Positions 7,936-15,961 of a stretch of 64,000 nucleotides of DNA are shown here, piece by piece. The notes beneath the pieces are model-generated. The model was not told where the DNA came from. It searched no databases and saw nothing but the letters and a program-made list of their open reading frames with translations. Positions within the stretch are counted from its first letter, which is position 1. Each line of letters begins with the position of its first letter. Source of the DNA: Sulfitobacter sp043557345 (GTDB lineage Bacteria; Pseudomonadota; Alphaproteobacteria; Rhodobacterales; Rhodobacteraceae); the NCBI RefSeq assembly GCF_043557345.1, contig NZ_JBIFFV010000001.1, positions 248,001 to 312,000 on the forward strand, in the 5' to 3' direction. The position numbers and the translations under genes were made by a program.

Positions 7936-9311
7936 AATGGCGCCCAGACCCCGGATCCCTGACCCGTCCTGCCTATCGCTCACTCGTTCAGGCGATTGAA
8001 ACGGCAATACAGAACGGCGTGCTCAAACCCGGAGACCGCCTGCCGACACAGCGCCAGATGGCCTTTGACCTGTCGCTCAGCGTGCAGACCGTCAGCCGCG
8101 CCTATGACAAGCTGGTCGAGGCGGGCAAGATCGTCGGAGAGGTCGGGCGCGGCACTTTCGTGCGCGCGGCGAGCGATGAGATCTCCATGCCCTTCGTCAG
8201 CCGCAAGGCCGCCGGGCGGTTGCTGGATATGTCGATCCTGAAACCAGTGCTGGATCACGCCCATGAAGAGGCGATGCAAAAGACGCTCCGCGCCATGGCC
8301 CGTTCCCTGCCCCGCGCGATGATGGGCGGGTTTCGCCAAGACCTCCGCGCCGGGGACAGCAGCAGCGCGGCGCGGCGCTGGCTCTCGCTCTGCGGGCTGG
8401 ATCTGGAGGGGATGGCGGTGGTGCCCACCAACGGCAGCACCAGCGCGATGACCGTGGCGATGATGACGGCGGCGCAACCGGGCGATCTGATCGTCAGCGA
8501 AGACATCGGCCATCATACCCTGCGCCCCCTCGCCCGTTTTCTGGGCATCCGCCTGCAAGGGGTGACCGTCGACGCGGGCGGCATCTGCCCCGACGGGCTG
8601 GAGCGGATCTGCGCGAAAGAACCGGTGAAGGCTGTCTACCTGATCCCCAATGGGGCCAATCCGCTGGCCTTTACCATGACGGAAAGCCGCCGCGCCGCGG
8701 TGATCGAGGTGGCAAGACGCCATGACCTGCTGATCATCGAAAACCAATCATGGGGGCCGCTGCAAGACGCGCCGCCGCCGCCGATAGCGGCGATGGCCCC
8801 GGAACGGGTGCTCTATTTCACCAGCCTCACCAAATGTCTGCTGCCGGGGCTGCGGGTCGGCTATCTGGTGGTGCCGGATCACCTCTGCGCCTCGGCGGCC
8901 AACCGGCATATGGTGACCAGTTGGATGGCCACAAATATGATGACCGAGATCGCCGGGCGCTGGATCGAGGAAGGCACTGCCGAAACCCTGCTCAACCGTC
9001 AGCAATTGGCCCTGCGCGACCGCGCCGATTTCGCCGCCAATGTGTTTCGCGGCCTCGACATGCGGACCAGTTCGAACGGGCTGCACCTCTGGCTGCCCTG
9101 TCATGACATCTACGAAGAGGCCGACCTGGTCAAATCCATCCGCGAAAGCGGCGTCGCCGTGGCCAACGGGGCCAGTTTCGCCATCGGCCCGCCCGACCGC
9201 CACCCGGGGCTGCGGGTCTCAATCGGGGGGCAATCCTTTCCCGAATTCGCCCGTGGGATTCGCATGATCGATGCAAGATTACGCAACAGGGGTAGGGCGG
9301 AAGGACTGTGA
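7929..9311 (+). CDS. enuR: EnuR, MocR/GabR-type PLP-dependent regulator of ectoine catabolism
   Basis: A 460-residue fusion of a GntR winged helix (residues about 10-80, LPTQRQMAFDLSLSVQTVSRAY) and an aminotransferase-like domain. The PLP lysine is Lys302 (TSLTKCLLPGLRVGY), the same number I recall for the PLP lysine of Ruegeria pomeroyi EnuR. EnuR represses the uehABC-eut genes and is relieved by the degradation intermediates N-alpha-acetyl-diaminobutyrate and diaminobutyrate bound through PLP. The start at 7929 gives MTKWRPDPGSL; longer frames upstream run antisense to asnC and are not credible. The start codon overlaps a perfect inverted repeat, which suggests autoregulation. It heads the rightward operon, with a separate promoter before uehA. 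Confidence 0.92.
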   Translation: MTKWRPDPGSLTRPAYRSLVQAIETAIQNGVLKPGDRLPTQRQMAFDLSLSVQTVSRAYDKLVEAGKIVGEVGRGTFVRAASDEISMPFVSRKAAGRLLDMSILKPVLDHAHEEAMQKTLRAMARSLPRAMMGGFRQDLRAGDSSSAARRWLSLCGLDLEGMAVVPTNGSTSAMTVAMMTAAQPGDLIVSEDIGHHTLRPLARFLGIRLQGVTVDAGGICPDGLERICAKEPVKAVYLIPNGANPLAFTMTESRRAAVIEVARRHDLLIIENQSWGPLQDAPPPPIAAMAPERVLYFTSLTKCLLPGLRVGYLVVPDHLCASAANRHMVTSWMATNMMTEIAGRWIEEGTAETLLNRQQLALRDRADFAANVFRGLDMRTSSNGLHLWLPCHDIYEEADLVKSIRESGVAVANGASFAIGPPDRHPGLRVSIGGQSFPEFARGIRMIDARLRNRGRAEGL

Positions 9312-9322
9312 GAGCGGCCCAA

Positions 9323-9374
9323 ATTGTCATGGATCAATATTCACATTGACATGATTGGGATCGGTTTAAATGAT
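9323..9374 (+). promoter_or_regulatory. uehABC promoter with repeated TTGTCATG-like operator sites
   Basis: A perfect -35 TTGACA (9346-9351) is followed after 17 bases by AATGAT (9369-9374), a four-of-six -10. ATTGTCATGGAT (9323-9334) and ATTGACATGATT (9345-9356) are near-identical and start 22 bases apart, about two helical turns. The second covers the -35. Both resemble the palindrome arm at 7900-7909. This fits an EnuR-repressed promoter for the transporter and eut genes. Confidence 0.55.
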
Positions 9375-9442
9375 CTAGCAGTCAGGACATTAGTTTCGCT
9401 GCGGCCTTTGTGCTGCGCGGGCAATAAATGAAAGGGAGACAG

Positions 9443-10453
9443 ATGGCTAATTTCAAGACCGTTATCACCGGGGGTATCCTCGCAGCCGTGACAAGCGTCG
9501 CAGGCGCGGCCTCCGCCGACACATGGCGCTATGCATTCGAAGAGGCACTGGACGAGGTGCAGGGTAAATACGCTCAGAAATTCAAGGAAGAGGTCGAGGC
9601 GAACTCCGACCACGAAGTGCAGCTTTTCCCCTATGGCACCTTGGGTGAATCCGTCGACACGATGGAACAGGCGCAGGCCGGCATCCTGCAGTTCGTGGAC
9701 CAGTCCCCCGGCTTCACCGGCGCGCTGATCCCCGAGGCGCAGGTCTTCTTCGTGCCCTACCTGCTGCCGCAGGACGACGAGCAACTGTTCGAATTCTTCC
9801 GCAGCTCCAAGGCCATCAACGAAATGTTCCCCGAGCTTTATGCAGAGCAGGGCTTGGAACTGCTCAAGATGTTCCCCGAGGGTGACGTTTGCATGACCAC
9901 GCAAGAGCCGGTCAAAACGCCCGAAGACCTCAACGAGGTCAAGTTCCGCGTCATGACCAACCCGCTCTTGGTCGAAAGCTACAAAGCCTTCGGCGCGACC
10001 CCGACACCGCTGCCATGGGGCGAAGTCTATGGCGCGATGCAGACCGGCATCATCCAGGGCCAAGAGAACCCCGGCTTCTATCTGGAATCCACCAAGATGT
10101 ATGAGGTGACCGAGGTCATCACCTGCATCGGCCACAACAACTTCACCACCGCTGTGATGGCCAACAAAGATTTCTATGACGGCCTGTCGGATGCGGACAA
10201 AGAGGTGGTTCAGAACGCCTCTGATGCGGCATTCGAATACATCCTCGAATACCAGTCCGGCCTGCAGGAAAAGTCGCTGGATAACATCGCCAAGGCGAAG
10301 CCCGACATGCAGATCAACATCCTGTCCGAAGAAGAGCGTCAGCCCTTCAAAGACAAGGCCGCTTCGGTCGAAGAAGCCTTCATCGAGATGACAGGCGACA
10401 GCGGCAAGAAAATCCTTGACCAATTCAAGGCAGACCTCGAAGCCGTCAAGTAA
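9443..10453 (+). CDS. uehA: TRAP transporter substrate-binding protein for ectoine/5-hydroxyectoine
   Basis: A 336-residue DctP-type periplasmic binding protein. A signal peptide is clear (MANFKTVITGG...AGAASADTW, cleavage after about residue 24). TRAP features include a central FRVMTNPLLVESYKAFGATPTPL segment containing the family's conserved arginine. It delivers solute to the UehB/UehC membrane pair. Identity as UehA rests on its place between enuR and uehBC in a roseobacter-type ectoine cluster. The start at 9443 has GGGAG seven bases upstream; an in-frame ATG at 9428 lacks a ribosome site. A hairpin after the gene may keep its expression above that of the membrane subunits. Confidence 0.9.
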   Translation: MANFKTVITGGILAAVTSVAGAASADTWRYAFEEALDEVQGKYAQKFKEEVEANSDHEVQLFPYGTLGESVDTMEQAQAGILQFVDQSPGFTGALIPEAQVFFVPYLLPQDDEQLFEFFRSSKAINEMFPELYAEQGLELLKMFPEGDVCMTTQEPVKTPEDLNEVKFRVMTNPLLVESYKAFGATPTPLPWGEVYGAMQTGIIQGQENPGFYLESTKMYEVTEVITCIGHNNFTTAVMANKDFYDGLSDADKEVVQNASDAAFEYILEYQSGLQEKSLDNIAKAKPDMQINILSEEERQPFKDKAASVEEAFIEMTGDSGKKILDQFKADLEAVK

Positions 10454-10462
10454 ACGATTTTC

Positions 10463-10489
10463 TCACCCTCCGGCATCACCGGGGGGTGA
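10463..10489 (+). terminator. Intercistronic hairpin between uehA and uehB
   Basis: TCACCCTCCGG (10463-10473) pairs with CCGGGGGGTGA (10479-10489) over eleven positions with one T-G pair and a five-base loop, then CCTTATTTTG. It resembles a weak intrinsic terminator or a stabilising hairpin. Its place just after a binding-protein gene fits the usual need for more binding protein than membrane subunits. Confidence 0.55.
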
Positions 10490-10526
10490 CCTTATTTTGA
10501 CGCGATCCATTTGAACCATTCACGGG

Positions 10527-11165
10527 ATGACGCCGGTGACGGAAGACAACCACAGTTCGCAACTGCAATCTCAGACAGATACCACCGGCACCGATGACGC
10601 CCCCGTGGGCACCTATAAATCCACCCTCCCCGGCCCTTTGGGCACGATCGACAACGCGATCAGCTGGCTTGAGTCCGTAATGCTCGCCGCTGGTGTCTTG
10701 TTGATGGCCGCCAATACGATTGCCAATGTGGTGGGCCGCTTCGTCTTCCAAAGCTCAATCTTTTTTTCCGAAGAGCTGAACAGCGTTCTGATCATTCTCA
10801 TCACCTTTGCGGGCATCTCCTATGCCGCGCGGCATGGGCGGCACATCCGCATGTCGGCAATTTTCGACGCCCTGCCCCCGCGCCCGCGCAAAGTGCTGAT
10901 GATCTTTATCGCCTTCGTCACCGCCGTCTTCATGTTCGGCCTTGCTTGGTACGCATTGCAATACATCATGACCCAAGCCGGGCGCGGCCGCCTGCTGCCC
11001 GCGCTGCAAGTGCCGGTGTGGTGGACGCTGGTCTGGGTGCCTTTCGGCTTTTTCATGACAGGGCTGCAATACCTGCTGACCGCGATCAAAAACATCATCG
11101 AACCAGATATTTACCTGTCGACCAGCGTTCTCGAAGGCTACGACGACAACGAGCGGGAGGTCTGA
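10527..11165 (+). CDS. uehB: TRAP transporter small membrane subunit (DctQ type)
   Basis: A 212-residue membrane protein with four hydrophobic spans, at about residues 50-72 (WLESVMLAAGVLLMAANTI), 84-107, 127-150 and 170-192. This is the standard DctQ topology. It pairs with UehC to form the ectoine importer. The first 40 residues are polar and poorly conserved, so the exact start is uncertain: ATG 10527 or GTG 10536. The stop is three bases before the uehC start, so the two are coupled. Confidence 0.88.
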   Translation: MTPVTEDNHSSQLQSQTDTTGTDDAPVGTYKSTLPGPLGTIDNAISWLESVMLAAGVLLMAANTIANVVGRFVFQSSIFFSEELNSVLIILITFAGISYAARHGRHIRMSAIFDALPPRPRKVLMIFIAFVTAVFMFGLAWYALQYIMTQAGRGRLLPALQVPVWWTLVWVPFGFFMTGLQYLLTAIKNIIEPDIYLSTSVLEGYDDNEREV

Positions 11166-11168
11166 GCC

Positions 11169-12455
11169 ATGGCCGTCACCATTTTCTCTGTCATGGTCGT
11201 TCTGCTGCTGCTCGGCTTTCCTATGATGATCCCGCTGATCGTGGGGGCTTTCGTCGGTTTCTATTCGCTCTTCGGCGGTTTCGGCCAGCTTGAGACGATG
11301 GTGCAGCAGATGATGGCGGGGGTCAGACCGGCCTCGCTGATTGCCGTACCGATGTTCATCTTTGCCGCCGACATCATGACACGGGGCCAGTCCGCCGGGC
11401 GGCTCATCGACATGGTGATGTCTTTCGTCGGCCACCTCAAGGGCGGCCTCGCCGTCTCTACCGCCGCCGCCTGCACGATGTTTGGCGCGGTCTCGGGCTC
11501 GACGCAGGCCACCGTGGTCGCCGTCGGCTCACCGCTGCGGCCTCGGATGCTCAAAGCGGGCTACAAGGACAGTTTCGTGCTGGCGCTGATCGTAAACTCC
11601 TCCGACATCGCCTTTCTGATCCCGCCCTCCATCGGGATGATCATCTACGGCGTCGTCTCCAACACGTCGATTGCCGAACTCTTCATCGCGGGCATCGGGC
11701 CGGGGCTGCTGATCCTCGCGCTCTTCTCGGTCTATTCCGTGATCTACGCCTACCGCCACAACGTCCCCACCGAGGAAAAAGCCACATGGGGCGAACGCGC
11801 CCGCGCGGTGCGTCAAGCGCTCTGGCCGCTGGGGTTCCCGGCGATCATCATCGGCGGCATCTACGGCGGTGTCTTCTCCCCGACCGAGGCGGCGGCGGCC
11901 TGCGTGCTCTATGCCATTTTCCTTGAGATGATCGTCTTTCGGGAAATCGACTTTGCCGGCATCTATGAGACCGCGAAATCGACCGGGTTGATCACCGCCG
12001 TGGTCTTCATCCTCGTCGCCGCGGGCGCGGCCTTTTCTTGGGTGATCTCCTTCGCGCAGATCCCGCAAGCGGTACTGACCGGCATCGGGATCGACAGCAT
12101 GGGCCCGATTGGCGTGCTTTTCGTCATCTCCATCGCCTTCTTCATCGGCTGTATGTTCGTGGACCCGATCGTCGTGATCCTCGTCTTCGTGCCGATCTTT
12201 GCCCCGGTGGTGGACTCGGTCGGCCTTGACCCGGTGCTGGTCGGCACCGTCATCACGTTGCAAGTCGCCATCGGCTCGGCCACGCCGCCCTTCGGCTGTG
12301 ACATCTTCACCGCCATCGCGGTCTTCAAACGGCCCTATATGGAGGTCATCCGCGGCACCCCGCCCTTCATCATCATGCTGCTGAGCGTCTCGGTTGCCCT
12401 GATCTTCTTCCCGCAGATCGCCCTGTTCCTGCGCGATCTGGCCTTTGCGAAATAA
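11169..12455 (+). CDS. uehC: TRAP transporter large membrane subunit (DctM type)
   Basis: A 428-residue, very hydrophobic protein with about 12 spans, the DctM length. Family landmarks include GAVSGSTQATVVAVGSPL near residue 98 and DIAFLIPPSIGMIIYG near 137. It is the Na+-driven translocation subunit for ectoine and hydroxyectoine. It starts three bases after uehB and is followed after 12 bases (with GAGGAGAG) by the stress protein gene, as in Halomonas teaABC-teaD. Confidence 0.92.
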   Translation: MAVTIFSVMVVLLLLGFPMMIPLIVGAFVGFYSLFGGFGQLETMVQQMMAGVRPASLIAVPMFIFAADIMTRGQSAGRLIDMVMSFVGHLKGGLAVSTAAACTMFGAVSGSTQATVVAVGSPLRPRMLKAGYKDSFVLALIVNSSDIAFLIPPSIGMIIYGVVSNTSIAELFIAGIGPGLLILALFSVYSVIYAYRHNVPTEEKATWGERARAVRQALWPLGFPAIIIGGIYGGVFSPTEAAAACVLYAIFLEMIVFREIDFAGIYETAKSTGLITAVVFILVAAGAAFSWVISFAQIPQAVLTGIGIDSMGPIGVLFVISIAFFIGCMFVDPIVVILVFVPIFAPVVDSVGLDPVLVGTVITLQVAIGSATPPFGCDIFTAIAVFKRPYMEVIRGTPPFIIMLLSVSVALIFFPQIALFLRDLAFAK

Positions 12456-12467
12456 GAGGAGAGCGTC

Positions 12468-12908
12468 ATGTTCACCCATATCCTCGCCCCCTATGATGGC
12501 TCGGTGAATGCCGACCGCGCGCTGATGAAGGCGGCAGAGATGGCCAAGCTGACCGGGGCAAAGGTGACGCTGCTGACGATCTACCGGCATCATTCGATGC
12601 TGGAGGCGTCGCTGTCGATGGTGCGGGTGAACGATCCGGGCAATATCGACGACGCCATGCAGGCCCATGCGACCGAGATCATCACCCATGGCAAGCAACT
12701 GATGAAAGACGCGGGCGTCGAGAATGTCCGCGCCTTCGTCCGCTCTGGCCGCCCCGCGCGGGCGGTGACGGAATTTGCCAAGAAACATGAGGTCGATCTG
12801 ATCGTCATCGGCTCACGCGGCCTTGGGGCCACGGGTGACAGCTATCTCTTGGGATCGGTCTCTCACAAGGTTACGGGGCTCGCGAAATGCCCCGTGCTTG
12901 TCGTCTAG
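12468..12908 (+). CDS. usp: Universal stress protein accompanying the ectoine TRAP transporter (TeaD-like)
   Basis: A 146-residue UspA-fold protein. The ATP-binding motif G-2x-G-9x-G(S/T) is complete in GSRGLGATGDSYLLGSVSH, so it belongs to the ATP-binding class. In Halomonas the equivalent TeaD modulates activity of the TeaABC ectoine transporter; the same role here is inferred from its position directly after uehC. It has no signal peptide and is cytoplasmic. A good ribosome site (GAGGAGAG) precedes the ATG. Confidence 0.88.
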   Translation: MFTHILAPYDGSVNADRALMKAAEMAKLTGAKVTLLTIYRHHSMLEASLSMVRVNDPGNIDDAMQAHATEIITHGKQLMKDAGVENVRAFVRSGRPARAVTEFAKKHEVDLIVIGSRGLGATGDSYLLGSVSHKVTGLAKCPVLVV

Positions 12909-12925
12909 GTCAAAGGAATATTCAG

Positions 12926-13717
12926 GTGACACCCCCTGTGCAAAGCGAGACGCTTGATTGCCGTTTGCGTGAAGATGACCCCGTGCGACTGGGGGCGATG
13001 CTGCTGTCGACCGACATGACCTTTGAACGCGACGCCGCGCGGCTGATCGACCCGGCGCAGGCGGCGCTGCATGTGGCCCGGATCGCCTTTGAGAACCCCA
13101 CCACACCCGACCGGCTGCGCGCCATGACCCCCGATATGGCGCGCACGGCGGCGCTTTTGGTGCCGGGCATCCAGCTCTCGGCCATCGCCTTTTGCTGCAC
13201 CTCGGCCTCGGTCGCCATCGGCAACCCGGCAGTGCGCGAGGCGATTGGCGAGGGGCTGCCCGGCGTGCCCGTCATCACCCCCGCCTCTGCCGCCATCGCA
13301 GGCTTTGCCGCGCTCGGCGTGACACGGGTGGCGATGCTGACCCCCTATCTGCCGGAAACCGCCGCGCCGCTGGCCACCTATTTCAACGATCAGGGGCTAG
13401 AGGTCATGCGCAACGGGGCCTTCGCATTGGAAGACGACCGCGACATGGCGCGGATCGACGACGAGAGCATCATAAACGGCGCCGCTTCGCTGGATGGCGC
13501 GGAAGTAGAGGCATTTTTCCTCTCCTGCACCTCCCTGCGCGGCGTCGACGTGATCGACCGGATCGAAGCACGGCTGGGCAAGCCCGTCGTGACCTCAAAC
13601 CAAGCGCTGTGCTGGGCGTTGCAACGGATGGGCGGGCTTTCGGGCCGCCCCGATGGCTATGGCCGTCTGTTCGACTGCGACATGCCAAGCGCCCATGCAC
13701 AAGGCATCATTCCGTGA
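12926..13717 (+). CDS. eutA: EutA, Asp/Glu racemase-superfamily protein of hydroxyectoine use
   Basis: A 263-residue protein of the Asp/Glu racemase / maleate isomerase / arylmalonate decarboxylase superfamily. Both catalytic-type cysteines are present: in AIAFCCTSASVAIGN and in FFLSCTSLRGVDV. In roseobacter ectoine loci EutA works with EutB and EutC, proposed to act on the 5-hydroxyectoine branch; neither partner is encoded here. The start is GTG 12926 (VTPPVQSETL), with AAAGGA nine bases upstream; the frame is open earlier but overlaps usp. Whether EutA alone has a function is unknown. Confidence 0.82.
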   Translation: MTPPVQSETLDCRLREDDPVRLGAMLLSTDMTFERDAARLIDPAQAALHVARIAFENPTTPDRLRAMTPDMARTAALLVPGIQLSAIAFCCTSASVAIGNPAVREAIGEGLPGVPVITPASAAIAGFAALGVTRVAMLTPYLPETAAPLATYFNDQGLEVMRNGAFALEDDRDMARIDDESIINGAASLDGAEVEAFFLSCTSLRGVDVIDRIEARLGKPVVTSNQALCWALQRMGGLSGRPDGYGRLFDCDMPSAHAQGIIP

Positions 13718-13739
13718 TCCCGGCCCCTCTGGCCGGATC
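13716..13739 (+). other. Hairpin in the eutA-eutD junction
   Basis: GATCCCGGCC (13716-13725) pairs with GGCCGGATC (13731-13739) over nine pairs with one bulged C and a five-base loop. It begins at the eutA stop codon. The whole eutA-eutD gap is 60 bases and marks the place where eutB and eutC stand in other roseobacters. It could be an mRNA stabilising element or a scar of the deletion. Confidence 0.45.
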
Positions 13740-13777
13740 GCATTATTCGGATAACCAGACATGAAAGGGGCTGGCCT

Positions 13778-14959
13778 ATGACCACGTATGAGGCGAATTT
13801 TACAAACAGCGAGTACCAGCGCCGGGTCGACCGAACGCGCAAGACCATGGCCGCGCGCAATCTCGATGCCATCGTCGTCAGCGATCCGTCGAACATGTCT
13901 TGGCTCTCGGGCTATGACGGTTGGTCGTTCTATGTTTACCAAGCGGTGATCCTGACCCATGAGGGCGAGCCGGTCTGGTGGGGCCGCGGCATGGACGCGC
14001 TCGGTGCCCGGCGGACGGTCTTCATGGAGGACGACTGCATTCGCGGCTATGACGATACCTACGTCCAGAACCCCGAAAAACACCCGATGGAAGACCTCTC
14101 GGCCCTCTTGAGCGAAATGGGGTTGGAGCAGGCGCGCATCGGCGTCGAGATGGACAACTACTATTACTCCGCCCGTGCCCATGACACGCTGAAAGCCAAG
14201 CTGCCCAAAGCTACCTTCATGGATGCCACGGCGCTGGTGAACTGGGAACGCGCGATCAAATCCGAGCGCGAGATCGAATATATGGAACGCGCCGCCCGCA
14301 TCGTGGAGGAAATGCACGTCCGCATCCTCGAAGTCGCCGTGCCCGGCATGCGCAAGAACGATCTGGTGGCCGAGATCTATGCCACCGGCATTCGCGGCGC
14401 GCAGGGGTTCTGGGGCGACTACCCGGCCATCGTGCCCATGGCCCCCTCGGGCATGGACGCCACCGCCCCGCATCTCACGTGGGACGACCGGCCCATGCAG
14501 CCCAATGAGGCGACCTTCTTCGAGATCGCAGGCGCGCATCGGCGCTACCAATGCCCCCAGTCGCGCACGCTGTTCTTTGGCGATGTCCCGCAGAAATACC
14601 GCGACGCGGAAAGCGCCGTGCTGGATGCGATTGACGCAGGTCTCGAACAGGCCAAACCCGGCAACCGGGCCGAGGATATCGCCAACGCCTTTAACGCCAC
14701 GCTGAACAAGGCGGGATTCGAGAAGGACAGCCGCTGCGGCTATGCCATCGGCATCAGCTACCCGCCGGACTGGGGCGAGCGCACCATCTCTTTCCGCCGT
14801 GGCGACAAGACGATCCTAGAGCCCGGCATGACCTTCCATTTCATGCCCGCCCTTTGGCTCGACGACGGCGGGCTTGAGATCACCGAGCCGATCCGCATCA
14901 CCGAAACCGGCCATGAATGTTTCTGCACCACACCGCGAAAGTTGTTTGTTTCCGCATGA
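13778..14959 (+). CDS. eutD: EutD/DoeA, ectoine hydrolase
   Basis: A 393-residue protein of the M24 'pita-bread' fold. It opens the ectoine ring to N-acetyl-diaminobutyrate isomers, the first step of degradation, in the cytoplasm. The N-terminal creatinase-like domain (DAIVVSDPSNMSWLSGYDGWSFY) and the C-terminal domain are both full length. The usual five metal ligands of M24 peptidases are not in place, as expected for this metal-independent hydrolase branch. It overlaps eutE by four bases (ATGA), which fits the reported hydrolase-deacetylase pairing. The start has AAAGGGG upstream. Confidence 0.92.
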   Translation: MTTYEANFTNSEYQRRVDRTRKTMAARNLDAIVVSDPSNMSWLSGYDGWSFYVYQAVILTHEGEPVWWGRGMDALGARRTVFMEDDCIRGYDDTYVQNPEKHPMEDLSALLSEMGLEQARIGVEMDNYYYSARAHDTLKAKLPKATFMDATALVNWERAIKSEREIEYMERAARIVEEMHVRILEVAVPGMRKNDLVAEIYATGIRGAQGFWGDYPAIVPMAPSGMDATAPHLTWDDRPMQPNEATFFEIAGAHRRYQCPQSRTLFFGDVPQKYRDAESAVLDAIDAGLEQAKPGNRAEDIANAFNATLNKAGFEKDSRCGYAIGISYPPDWGERTISFRRGDKTILEPGMTFHFMPALWLDDGGLEITEPIRITETGHECFCTTPRKLFVSA

Positions 14960-15945
14960 CCAGCAATCCCATCACCCCGACCATCCCGCTCGACCAACCC
15001 GGCGCGCATCACGGATTCCTGCGCCTGCCCTACAGCCGCGACGACAGCGCTTGGGGGTCGGTGATGATCCCCATCACCGTGATCAATGGCGGCCACGGCC
15101 CGACCGCTCTGCTCACAGGCGGCAACCACGGCGATGAATACGAAGGCCCGATTGCCCTACAGGAACTGGCCGCCACGCTGGATCCGGCTGAGGTCACGGG
15201 CCGCGTCATCCTCCTGCCGATGATGAACCAACCTGCCTTCACCGCCGGACGCCGCTGTTCGCCCATCGACGGCGGCAACATGAACCGCTGTTTCCCGGGC
15301 CGCCCCGACGGCACGGTGACCCAAAAGATCGCACATTACATCGCCAGTGAACTGGTGCCGCTGGCTGACCTGGTGCTCGATTACCATTCCGGCGGGCGCA
15401 CGCTGGATTTCCTGCCCTTCGCAGCGGCGCATATCCTGCCCGACAAGAAACAGGAGGCCGCCTGTATGGCCGCGATGGCGGCGTTCAACGCGCCCTACTC
15501 CATGAAAATGCTAGAGATCGACAACCGCGGCATGTTCGACACCGAGGTCGAGGAGCAGGGAAAGGTCTTTGTCACCACCGAACTGGGCGGGGCGGGGACA
15601 TCGACCGCCAAAAGCGTCGCCGTGGCCCGCAAGGGTGCGCGCAACCTGCTGATCCATGCGGGCATTCTGCAAGGGGAGCCGGAAGTGGCCGAGAGCGTGA
15701 TGCTCGACATGCCCGACGGGCGCTGCTTCACCTTTAGCGAGACCAACGCCCTGCTAGAGCCTCTGGTCGATCTGGGGGATGCAGTGACCGAAGGCCAGCC
15801 GATTGCCCGGCTCTGGCCCAGCGACCGCAGCGGTCAGCCAGCGGTCCTCGCCCATGCGCAGCTCAGCGGTATTCTGACCGCCCGGCATGTGCCGGGGCTG
15901 GTCAAAATGGGCGATTGCATCGGCGTGGTGGCGCAGGTGGTCTGA
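14956..15945 (+). CDS. eutE: EutE/DoeB, N-acetyl-diaminobutyrate deacetylase
   Basis: A 329-residue member of the succinylglutamate desuccinylase/aspartoacylase (M14-like) family. The zinc ligands are recognisable: His and Glu in LLTGGNHGDEYEGP and the later His in VLDYHSGG. The arginine-rich substrate segment NMNRCFPGRPDG is also present. It removes the acetyl group from N-alpha-acetyl-L-2,4-diaminobutyrate to give diaminobutyrate, the substrate of the aminotransferase at 4341-5711. The ATGA overlap with eutD sets the start at 14956. It is the last gene of the rightward operon and converges on the ABC operon 16 bases away, without an evident terminator. Confidence 0.92.
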   Translation: MTSNPITPTIPLDQPGAHHGFLRLPYSRDDSAWGSVMIPITVINGGHGPTALLTGGNHGDEYEGPIALQELAATLDPAEVTGRVILLPMMNQPAFTAGRRCSPIDGGNMNRCFPGRPDGTVTQKIAHYIASELVPLADLVLDYHSGGRTLDFLPFAAAHILPDKKQEAACMAAMAAFNAPYSMKMLEIDNRGMFDTEVEEQGKVFVTTELGGAGTSTAKSVAVARKGARNLLIHAGILQGEPEVAESVMLDMPDGRCFTFSETNALLEPLVDLGDAVTEGQPIARLWPSDRSGQPAVLAHAQLSGILTARHVPGLVKMGDCIGVVAQVV

Positions 15946-15961
15946 ACCACCCGCGCCCGCC

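Noticed and set aside
13778..14959. Reading the M24-fold protein as an ordinary Xaa-Pro peptidase
   Set aside because: The five metal ligands are not in place and its position and overlap with the deacetylase identify ectoine hydrolase.
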